From the NCBI GenBank assembly GCA_050692555.1, contig JBOGVS010000065.1, forward strand, positions 1-6,101: a stretch of 6,101 bases of DNA, read 5' to 3'. This DNA comes from DAITPV01 sp050692555. GTDB lineage: Bacteria; Actinomycetota; UBA4738; CALAEC01. Positions within the stretch are counted from its first letter, which is position 1; every line of letters begins with the position of its first letter. The notes under the pieces were generated by a model. The model searched no databases. It was not told the origin of the DNA and saw only the letters and a program-made list of their open reading frames with translations. Made by a program: the position numbers and the translations under genes. Below are positions 1 through 5,450 of the stretch, piece by piece.

Positions 1-16
1 TGGGTACTATGGTCGG

Positions 17-519
17 TCAGAGAACCTCTCGGATCTCCTCCCGGAGTTCCCTCTCGGTTACGATTCCCGCCCACTCGAAGGTCGTGTCGCCATCCCGATC
101 GTAGACGACCGTGATGGCTGGCCGATGTAACCCAGGTCGCGGATCTCACCCTCGGAGTCGAACACGCTCGGGTACGGCCAGTCGAACTCAAGGATGAAGT
201 CGCGTGCGGAGCGGCGGGCGTCGAGGATGTTCACGCCGACGAACTGTACCCGCCCCTCGAACTCCCCGGCCAGCTTCGCCAGCCCCGGCGCCTCCACGCG
301 GCACGGCGCGCACCAGGATGCCCAGAAGTTCACCACCGCTGTTCCGCGCAGCTCATGGAGGAGGGCCCTGTAGTCGTCCAGGCCGAACTCCGGGAGGGCC
401 AGTCGTTCCTCGGGTAGCAGTCGGGCCTCGGGTGCTCCCTTCGAGGAGGGCGCCCTCTCCTGAGCGCAAGCACTCAGGGTCACCGCGAGGACGACGACGA
501 AGCTGAGGCCGCCAGGCAT
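17..519 (-). CDS. TlpA-like thioredoxin lipoprotein, interrupted by an apparent one-base frameshift
   Basis: An extracytoplasmic thiol:disulfide oxidoreductase of the TlpA/ResA/CcmG class, probably lipid-anchored. ATG 519 starts a short signal peptide (MPGGLSFVVVLAVTLSAC) with lipobox LSAC, lipidated Cys at 18. The thioredoxin domain follows: VVNFWASWCAPCRVEAPGL with WCAPC at 69-73, FVGVNILD, then FDWPYPSVFDSEGEIRDLGYIGQP. As read, translation then leaves the family pattern and stops at 60-58 (153 residues). One base added at 116-117 (a CC that should be CCN) continues as ITVVYDRDGDTTFEWAG, the expected cis-Pro strand, followed by a final amphipathic helix, stopping at TGA 19-17 for 167 residues. 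The start has GGAG only 2 nt upstream and lies 8 nt after the preceding gene's repaired stop, suggesting coupled translation. Likely a second reductant for cytochrome c assembly or another periplasmic thiol target; the substrate is unknown. Confidence 0.82.
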
Positions 520-527
520 CGCTCCAC

Positions 528-841
528 TCAGGTCTTCGTCAGCACCAGAGCCCCGGCGAGTCCGAGCAGGCCCGCCAGTGGATACCCGGCCACGAGGTCG
601 TCCCAGCCGGGAGAGATGAGCGTGAAGAAGCCGGCGTGGGACATGAGGTGCTGGACGAAAACCACGACCCCGAGGGCGACCAGCGTCCGAGGACCCGCCG
701 TCGGCTATAGGCGGCCGGGGTGATCGCCTTTTTCTCCGCCTGCCGCTGGGACGCCTGCGTCGCCCGGGCGCGTGCCTCCCGGGCCTTGTCCCTCCGCTTC
801 GAGGCCGACCTGGCTCTCCGTCGGACCTTGGACTGGGGCAT
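528..841 (-). CDS. Unrecognised small basic membrane protein, interrupted by an apparent one-base frameshift
   Basis: I do not recognise the family. From ATG 841 the first 52 or so codons give a strongly basic, soluble-looking head (MPQSKVRRRARSASKRRDKA, then Ala/Arg/Gln-rich to AEKKAITPAAYSRRRVLG). The frame then turns into Ser/Pro/Trp-rich nonsense. In the next frame, from about 686, the sequence becomes a clear hydrophobic segment (TLVALGVVVFVQHLMSH), a loop (AGFFTLISPGWDD), and a second hydrophobic segment (LVAGYPLAGLLGLAGALVL), ending at TGA 530-528. That second frame is closed upstream by TAG (707-705) with no ATG, GTG or TTG before the first hydrophobic codons. Adding one base near 685-692 gives a 104-residue protein with a cytoplasmic basic head and two helices. 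As read, the unrepaired frame stops at 539. The MPxSKVRxx start recalls actinobacterial CrgA, but the rest shows no clear match. Its repaired stop is 8 nt before the tlpA-like ATG. Confidence 0.68.
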
Positions 842-844
842 CGG

Positions 845-856
845 CTCACCTTCTCC
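845..856 (-). promoter_or_regulatory. Ribosome binding site for the small membrane protein gene
   Basis: The minus-strand sequence GGAGAAGGTGAG ends 3 nt before the ATG at 841. Its AGGTGA core leaves a 4-nt spacer. It favours ATG 841 over the in-frame TTG at 868, whose extra codons would simply translate this ribosome binding site. Confidence 0.6.
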
Positions 857-874
857 GGTCAGGCTCAAGCACGG

Positions 875-880
875 ATTCTA
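875..880 (-). promoter_or_regulatory. Possible -10 element (TAGAAT) for the downstream pair
   Basis: TAGAAT on the minus strand matches the TATAAT consensus at five of six positions and lies 33 nt before the ATG at 841. No convincing TTGACA-like -35 is found at 16-18 nt spacing (the sequence there is close to AACCCT), so the promoter is tentative. If real, it would be covered by the 876-898 palindrome, giving an obvious repression geometry. Confidence 0.25.
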
Positions 881-898
881 CGACGCATCGTCGTAGAA
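876..898. promoter_or_regulatory. Perfect 10-bp inverted repeat between ccmI and the downstream gene pair
   Basis: The arms TTCTACGACG and CGTCGTAGAA are exact reverse complements separated by 3 nt (CAT on the plus strand). The repeat sits in the only intergenic gap of the window (842-931), 33 nt after the ccmI stop and 34 nt before the ATG at 841. No T-tract follows it on either strand, so it is not a classical intrinsic terminator. The right arm on the minus strand overlaps a TAGAAT hexamer (880-875). A repressor operator, or an RNA hairpin separating ccm from the downstream pair, are both plausible. The TACGAC/GTCGTA half-sites loosely recall operators of BlaI/MecI-type repressors, but that is only a resemblance. 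Confidence 0.55.
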
Positions 899-931
899 GG
901 GTTGGGAGGTCGGCCGTGGGGAGCCAGAGCC

Positions 932-1813
932 CTACGACCCGCGCTCCTCCGCCCGGCGGAGCAGGCGGACGGCCTCGTCACGCTCTGCCCCGAACGGGGC
1001 CAGGTCCAGATAGGTCTCGAGGGCCTCGGTGGCCGCCTCCCGGCGGCCGAATCCCTGGAGGAGGATCAGTCCCCTGAAGAAGACCGCCTCGGGGTAGCGG
1101 GGCTCGGTGGCCAGGGCCCGCTCTACCTCCTGCAGGCCCTCTCGGGGACGCCCGGCCAGGTGAAGGAGGAGGCCCAGGTGGGCGTGGGCCTCCGCGTTGT
1201 CGGGGTCCAGGTGCAGGGCCGCGACGTACTGATCGATGGCCTCCCTCACCCGGCCGGCATCCAGGTACCGGTGGGCGAGGTCCAGACGGGCGGCCACGTC
1301 CCGGGGGAGCTGACGGACCCGAGCCTCGAAGAAGGCCAGGGGATCGGAGGGGCCTGCCCCACCGGCCAGCTCCCCGGTGATCACTCCGCTAGGCCCGCGT
1401 TCCCCGACGGATCCGAGCAATGTGGGGGCGGTGACCCCGACGAGCGTGCCCGCCACCAGGAGCGCGGCCAGCCACCGGGGGACCCTCGTCCTGGGGACCG
1501 CGGGAGCGGAGCCCCCATCCCCGGGGATCGGTCCCGTGCGGGAGGCGCGCTGGTCGAGGGCCCTCAGGACCTTGGCGACGCGCCGCTCCGTGTCGGCTCT
1601 CAGCCTGGCGTACTCCTCCTCCCGCAGGATCTCCGAGGCCCGGCCTTCCTCGAGGTCCCGGAGGGCCAGTAGGAGGGTAAGTCGCCGCTCCTCCAGCGGG
1701 TCCGTCGGGGTCTCGGGTACCGGGAGCCCCCGCCGGCGGAACGGAGCGACGACTCCGGCGGCCGCGACGGCGAACAGGACCAGGCCTAAGGGCACGAGGA
1801 CGGCGAGGTTCAA
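932..1813 (-). CDS. ccmI: CcmI-like TPR protein, apocytochrome c chaperone
   Basis: A 293-residue protein with the CcmI layout. It has a first membrane helix (about 3-23), then a cytoplasmic coiled-coil-prone segment (about 40-90) containing LTLLLALRDLEEGRASEILR, close to the family signature of a helix pair between the two membrane spans. A second helix (about 113-135) is followed by an extracytoplasmic domain with about three TPR repeats at 171-204, 205-238 and 239-273 (consensus-like AxxHLGLLLHLAG and LDPDNAEAH). CcmI binds the C-terminal helix of apocytochromes and passes them to CcmF/CcmH. At 293 residues it is shorter than the roughly 400-residue alphaproteobacterial CcmI, so the TPR domain is compact. 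The start is taken as TTG 1813, which overlaps the ccmH TGA (TTGA) and has a strong GGAGGAG 5 nt upstream. A TTA leucine codon lies at position 9. The symbol is by architecture and context. Confidence 0.88.
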   Translation of the reverse strand: MNLAVLVPLGLVLFAVAAAGVVAPFRRRGLPVPETPTDPLEERRLTLLLALRDLEEGRASEILREEEYARLRADTERRVAKVLRALDQRASRTGPIPGDGGSAPAVPRTRVPRWLAALLVAGTLVGVTAPTLLGSVGERGPSGVITGELAGGAGPSDPLAFFEARVRQLPRDVAARLDLAHRYLDAGRVREAIDQYVAALHLDPDNAEAHAHLGLLLHLAGRPREGLQEVERALATEPRYPEAVFFRGLILLQGFGRREAATEALETYLDLAPFGAERDEAVRLLRRAEERGS

Positions 1814-2304
1814 TCCGGCTCCTCCAGAGCTGCGAGCTCTCGGGCGATCCTCGACCGCTCGATCTCCGTGACCGGAGAGGTCTCCTCCCGCCTGCGTCGG
1901 ATGAGCACCACCCCGACGGGGAGCGCCCCCACCGCGAGGGCGGCCGCGGGGGCCAGCCAGGGCAGGAGCCCCAACCCCTGGCCCTGGGGGGAGAGCAGGA
2001 TCCACTTGCCGTAGCGGTCGACGAAGTAGGCTCGGATCTCGGCCGGGCCCTGGCCGGCACGGAGCCGGTCGCCGATGGCCTCCCGCATCTCGCCGGCCAG
2101 CCGGGAGGGGGAGTCGGCGACCGAGAGGTTCTGGCACACGGGGCAGCGCAGCCCCGAGGCGATCCGGCGGACGCGCTCCTCGATGGTGAGCGGCCGGGGA
2201 GACTCTGCGGTGGCCGCGACGAGCAGGGCGCCGAGGCCCACGGCGGCCGCGAGGATCACGGCGAGGGCGGCCCCGAAGGAGCCTCGCGGGAGGCGGATCC
2301 TCAC
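1810..2304 (-). CDS. ccmH: CcmH, thiol-handling subunit of cytochrome c maturation (CycL type)
   Basis: A 164-residue protein of the CcmH/CycL family, which reduces or holds the CXXCH cysteines of apocytochrome c for the CcmF haem lyase. An N-terminal hydrophobic segment (about 9-31) acts as signal or anchor. The extracytoplasmic three-helix domain carries the family motif LRCPVCQ at 52-58, with redox cysteines C54 and C57. It continues through SVADSPSRLAGEMR and the conserved YFVDRYGKWILLSP (about 93-106). A second membrane helix lies at about 113-135, and a charged cytoplasmic tail follows. The GTG start at 2304 overlaps the ccmG TGA (GTGA); the frame runs further upstream, but that part is antisense-like shadow of ccmG coding. 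Its own stop overlaps the ccmI TTG start. Unlike the E. coli CcmH, the TPR part is not fused but is encoded by the next gene. Confidence 0.95.
   Translation of the reverse strand: MRIRLPRGSFGAALAVILAAAVGLGALLVAATAESPRPLTIEERVRRIASGLRCPVCQNLSVADSPSRLAGEMREAIGDRLRAGQGPAEIRAYFVDRYGKWILLSPQGQGLGLLPWLAPAAALAVGALPVGVVLIRRRREETSPVTEIERSRIARELAALEEPD
1819..1825 (-). promoter_or_regulatory. Ribosome binding site deciding the ccmI TTG start
   Basis: GGAGGAG on the minus strand lies within the last codons of ccmH, 5 nt before the TTG at 1813. It matches the anti-Shine-Dalgarno sequence well and is the main reason to accept a TTG start that overlaps the ccmH stop, rather than any start further upstream in the same open frame, where the translation looks like a high-GC shadow. 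Confidence 0.65.
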
Positions 2305-2891
2305 CGGCGATCCTCCCGGGCCAGGAGGCGCTCGATCCACGACACCAGCTGCTCGTAGCTCGTCGCCCCCACCTGCTTGTACGCGATCGTCCCTTCGGGA
2401 GCGATGAAGAAGGTCTCGGGCACCCCGTAGACCCCGTAGTCGATGGCGGTCCGGGAACCGGGGTCCACCAGCGACGGCCAGTCCCCCCCGAGCTCCCGCA
2501 TGTAGGCGCGGGCGTTTCCCTCGTCGTCCTGGAAGATGACGCCCACGAAGGCAACGCCTCGGTCGCGGTACCGGTCCCAGGAGGCCACGAAGTTCGGGTG
2601 CTCCTCCCGACACGCGGTGCACCAGGAGGCCCAGAAGTTCAGCACCACGACCTGCCCTCGGAGGTCTTCCAGGCGAACCAGCTCGCCCGAATCCATCTCG
2701 CGGAGGGCGAAGTCCGGCGCTCGCTCACCCCGCAGGGCGCTCGGCAGCGCCCGGGGGTCTCGCCCGAACCCGGTGGCGAGGAGGGCGACGAACGTCACCG
2801 CGACCGCGGAGGCCACCACGACCCATGGCCACCGGCGGCGGGCCCGGGAGTCGGTCGGGCGCACCTCGAGCAGCGGTTCCATGGAGCTCAT
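2301..2891 (-). CDS. ccmG: CcmG/DsbE, membrane-anchored thiol:disulfide oxidoreductase
   Basis: A 196-residue thioredoxin-fold protein that keeps apocytochrome c (and CcmH) thiols reduced outside the membrane so haem can attach. After a basic N-terminus (RARRR at 16-20), one helix (about 22-41) anchors it, and the thioredoxin domain starts near residue 56 (RAPDFALREMDSGE). The redox motif WCTAC is at 90-94 (C91, C94). The cis-Pro loop GVYGVPETFFI is at 153-163 with P158; the Glu after the proline is typical of CcmG rather than of general thioredoxins. ATG 2891 is chosen because it overlaps the ccmF stop (ATGA) and has GAGG about 10 nt upstream; a second Met at residue 4 is an alternative. The stop forms a GTGA overlap with ccmH. 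Position between ccmF and ccmH supports CcmG over a generic TlpA. Confidence 0.95.
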   Translation of the reverse strand: MSSMEPLLEVRPTDSRARRRWPWVVVASAVAVTFVALLATGFGRDPRALPSALRGERAPDFALREMDSGELVRLEDLRGQVVVLNFWASWCTACREEHPNFVASWDRYRDRGVAFVGVIFQDDEGNARAYMRELGGDWPSLVDPGSRTAIDYGVYGVPETFFIAPEGTIAYKQVGATSYEQLVSWIERLLAREDRR

Positions 2892-4906
2892 GCGCCGACC
2901 TCAACGCGTTCGGGTCTGGTCGGCGTGGGGCGGGGCAACGGGGAGGCCCGCCGCCGTGCCGGCCATGCGGCCAGGAACCCCCCGAGGAGCATCACCGCGC
3001 CACCGACCCACAGCCAGGTGACCCCGGGGTTCAGGTGGAGGCGGAAGGTGGCCGCCGATCCGCCGGGCTCGATGGCCAGGACAGAGACGTAGAGGTCGCG
3101 GAACAGGTTCGCCGGGGTCCCGTACCGGATGGCGGGTGTGCCGATGGGGTCGGCGGACGCAGGGTAGAAGTTCAGCGACGGGGTGAGGAGCTCATCCTCG
3201 CCCCCCTCCTGGGCCAGCGTGAGGTCGGCCACCACGACGTCCCGGTGCGGCTGCTCGAGCCTGCGGAGCCCCTCGAACCGGAGCTCATGGCCGGCGAACT
3301 CCGCGCGCTCCCCGCGGCCGAGGGTCAGCTCCGCCTGTCGGTCGAACGCCGAGGAGGCCGTGATGGCCACGGCGGCCAGGACCAGGCCCAGGTGGACCAC
3401 CATCCCCCCGTACAGCCTGGGGTGGCGTCTGGTGGCCTCGGTGACGGCGGCGAGCGGGCCGGCGCCGGAGGCCCGGCGGTAGGCGCGGATCCCCCGGGCC
3501 ACCTCGGCCACCGCCGCAGTTCCGGCGAACGAGGCCAGTCCGAAGGCCAGGAGGGCCGCCAAGTCCCGGATGCCGGCGGCGGCGAGGGGGGCGAGCGTTA
3601 GGGCCCCGGCCCAGGCCGGCGCGCGGAGCCGGCGCACCACTCCGCCGGGGGAAGCTGCCCGCCACGGGAGCAGGGGTCCCACTCCCATGAGGAACAGGAG
3701 CAGGAGCATGACCGGGACCGTGGTCCGGGTGAAGAACGGCGCGCCGACGGACACTTTCTCCCCGCTCGCCGCCTCGGCCAGGAGGGGGTAGATCGTCCCG
3801 ACGAGCACCGTGAACGTCGGAACGAGCAGGAGGAGGTTGTTGCCCAGGAAGGCGGCCTCGCGAGAGAGGGGCGTGTCGAACGAGGTCTCCGCCCGGAGGA
3901 GCCCGGAGCGGGCGGCGAGCAGACCGAACCCCCCGATCAGGACGAGTCCCAGGAACCCCAGGTACATGGGGCCGACGATGGACTGGGCGAAGGCATGGAC
4001 CGAGGAGAGGATGCTCCCCCGGGTGAGGAAGGTCCCCATGACCGTGAGGGCGAAAGTGGCGATGACCAGGGACAGGTTCCAGACCTTGAGCATCCCCCGG
4101 CGCTCCTCGACCATGACGGAATGGAGGAAGGCCGTCGCCGTGAGCCAGGGGAGCAGGGCCACGTTCTCCACCGGGTCCCAGGCCCAGTACCCGCCCCATC
4201 CGAGGACGCCGTAGGACCACAGCGCCCCCAGGAGGAGGCCGGTTGTGAGGAAGACCCACGCGACGAGAGTCCACCGCCGGGTCACCCGGATCCACTCGTC
4301 GGAGAGCCGTCCGGTCGCCAGCGCGGCGATGGCGAAGGCGAACGGGACGGTGAAGCCGATGAACCCCAGGTATAGGGCGGGGGGATGCGCGGCCATCAGC
4401 GGGTGGTTCTGGAGCAGGGGGAGGGGTCCCCGCCCGTCCACCGGCGCCGTCGCGAGTGTGGCGAAGGGAGAGGTGGGCCCGAGAACCAGGAGCAGGTAGA
4501 AGACGGCCACCCCGTACATCGTGGCCAGGGCCCAGGGGAACGTCTCCGGGCGGCGCCTTCGGAACCGGGCCGCCACGGCGGCCAGGCACCCGGCCAGGAC
4601 CAGGTTCCACAGGAGCAGCGAGCCCTCGTCCGCGGACCACAGCGAGAGGACCTTGAAGAACGTGGGAGTGGCCCGGCTAGAGTTCTCGGCCACGTAGCGC
4701 ACCGAGAAATCGTCCGTGAGGATGGCGGCGAGCATGGCCCCATTGGCCGCAGCGACGAGCGCGAGGAGCGAGTAGGCTGTCGTCCTCGCGCTCTCGACGA
4801 GGAGGGCGCTTCGCCTCCGGGCTCCGATCAACGAGGCGGCGGCCCCGTAGACGGCCAGAGCCAGGGCCAGGGTGAGCGCCAGCCTGCCCACGGCGGCCTC
4901 GGTCAT
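2888..4906 (-). CDS. ccmF: CcmF, haem lyase subunit of cytochrome c synthase
   Basis: A 672-residue polytopic membrane protein that takes haem from CcmE and catalyses thioether formation with the apocytochrome CXXCH cysteines, working with CcmH and CcmI. The WWD motif GWGGYWAWDPVEN is at residues 236-248. All four histidines conserved in the family can be placed: periplasmic haem ligands H174 (in AAHPPALYLGF) and H304 (in SSVHAFAQ), and transmembrane b-haem ligands H262 (in FLHSVMVEERRG) and H505 (in GMVVHLGL). A large extracytoplasmic domain (about 520-625) and a last helix (about 630-648) follow, ending in an Arg/Pro-rich tail. The length is typical (about 640-680). ATG 4906 overlaps the ccmE stop as ATGA, and the stop overlaps the ccmG start in the same way. 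No frameshift or missing key residue is seen; the gene appears intact. Confidence 0.98.
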   Translation of the reverse strand: MTEAAVGRLALTLALALAVYGAAASLIGARRRSALLVESARTTAYSLLALVAAANGAMLAAILTDDFSVRYVAENSSRATPTFFKVLSLWSADEGSLLLWNLVLAGCLAAVAARFRRRRPETFPWALATMYGVAVFYLLLVLGPTSPFATLATAPVDGRGPLPLLQNHPLMAAHPPALYLGFIGFTVPFAFAIAALATGRLSDEWIRVTRRWTLVAWVFLTTGLLLGALWSYGVLGWGGYWAWDPVENVALLPWLTATAFLHSVMVEERRGMLKVWNLSLVIATFALTVMGTFLTRGSILSSVHAFAQSIVGPMYLGFLGLVLIGGFGLLAARSGLLRAETSFDTPLSREAAFLGNNLLLLVPTFTVLVGTIYPLLAEAASGEKVSVGAPFFTRTTVPVMLLLLFLMGVGPLLPWRAASPGGVVRRLRAPAWAGALTLAPLAAAGIRDLAALLAFGLASFAGTAAVAEVARGIRAYRRASGAGPLAAVTEATRRHPRLYGGMVVHLGLVLAAVAITASSAFDRQAELTLGRGERAEFAGHELRFEGLRRLEQPHRDVVVADLTLAQEGGEDELLTPSLNFYPASADPIGTPAIRYGTPANLFRDLYVSVLAIEPGGSAATFRLHLNPGVTWLWVGGAVMLLGGFLAAWPARRRASPLPRPTPTRPERVEVGA

Positions 4907-5316
4907 TCGTCCACCTCCAAGACCGAGGGGGTCTCGCCCGGGCGAGGGGGCCGGTACTCCTCGGCGTGCTTGATCAGCATCGTGTCGGAGTGGAAGGCCC
5001 CGTCCGGTCCGTGGCGTCCCTCGAGGACGACGCCGATCCCGGGCCGGAACAGGGCGGGGGTGTCTCCCTCGTGCACCACGCTCACCCGGGTGGTGCCGTC
5101 GGTGACCACGAACCGGAGCGCGCCAGCCTGGCGATGCACGGACCCGGGGACCACTTGCCCCCCCAGCCGGAACGCCCCGCCCGCCGCATCGGGGCCCCGA
5201 GCCAGGAGCTCGGTCGGCGTCACGAAGTACACCAGCGTCTCGGAGAGTCCGCGCGTGGCCACCCAGGCAAGGCTTCCGACGATGACCAGCACCGGCAGGA
5301 GGACGCGGAGCCTCAT
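4903..5316 (-). CDS. ccmE: CcmE, periplasmic haem chaperone
   Basis: A 137-residue haem chaperone anchored by one N-terminal helix (residues about 4-20), with a small OB-fold beta-barrel on the outer side of the membrane. It receives haem from CcmC and binds it covalently before passing it to CcmF. The haem-binding motif appears as LIKHAEEYRPP: H117 is the predicted covalent ligand and Y121 the axial ligand, so this is the common His-type rather than the Cys-type (CxxxY) CcmE. Supporting features are VYFVTPTELL after the anchor, the strand VSVVHEGDTPALFRPG and VVLEGRHGPDGAFHSD before the motif. The length is close to the family norm of about 140-160 residues. ATG 5316 overlaps the ccmD stop by 4 nt, and the TGA stop overlaps the ccmF ATG by 4 nt, indicating coupled translation. 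Confidence 0.97.
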   Translation of the reverse strand: MRLRVLLPVLVIVGSLAWVATRGLSETLVYFVTPTELLARGPDAAGGAFRLGGQVVPGSVHRQAGALRFVVTDGTTRVSVVHEGDTPALFRPGIGVVLEGRHGPDGAFHSDTMLIKHAEEYRPPRPGETPSVLEVDE

Positions 5317-5450
5317 CCGGTGTCGGCCTCCCGCAGGGCCCGGATCCGGCGGCGGCCCCTGGCCGCGCGTCGGTACAGGCTGGCCACGTAGAGGAGGACG
5401 GCGGCCGCGGTCAGGCCGTACCCGGCGGCCACGAATCCCCAGCTATCCAC
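5313..5450 (-). CDS. ccmD: CcmD, small single-helix haem exporter subunit
   Basis: A 45-residue protein with one membrane helix (about residues 5-25, WGFVAAGYGLTAAAVLLYVA) followed by an arginine-rich cytoplasmic tail (RRAARGRRRIR). This is the standard CcmD architecture and size. In studied systems CcmD associates with CcmA, CcmB and CcmC and is needed to release haem-loaded CcmE from CcmC. The start is taken as the GTG at 5450: it is preceded by a purine-rich GGGAGGGG stretch and overlaps the ccmC TAG stop by 8 nt. The stop overlaps the ccmE start as ATGA. CcmD sequences are poorly conserved, so the call rests mainly on size, topology and its place between ccmC and ccmE. A longer open frame upstream of this GTG is only a shadow of the ccmC 3' end. 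Confidence 0.88.
   Translation of the reverse strand: MDSWGFVAAGYGLTAAAVLLYVASLYRRAARGRRRIRALREADTG

Noticed and set aside
58..849. Full 263-codon open frame on the minus strand as one protein
   Set aside because: The first 110 codons are Arg/Pro/Gly-rich shadow of the preceding small gene. A lipoprotein signal begins at the internal ATG 519.
866..868. TTG 868 as start of the small membrane protein
   Set aside because: The nine extra codons translate the strong ribosome binding site that serves ATG 841.
876..898. Intrinsic terminator after ccmI
   Set aside because: The stem is perfect, but no run of T follows on either strand, so I list it as a regulatory repeat instead.
902..1672. 256-codon plus-strand open frame antisense to ccmI
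   Set aside because: It mirrors the TPR coding on the other strand, shows no recognisable motif, and has no convincing ribosome binding site.
1814..2554. Upstream extension of the ccmI frame to 2554
   Set aside because: It overlaps ccmH and ccmG entirely and translates to low-complexity Arg/Pro/Gly sequence. The TTG at 1813 with GGAGGAG and the TTGA overlap explains the start.
3285..4640. 451-codon minus-strand open frame inside ccmF in another frame
   Set aside because: CcmF in the main frame has every expected motif; this frame is Pro/Arg/Gly-rich shadow.
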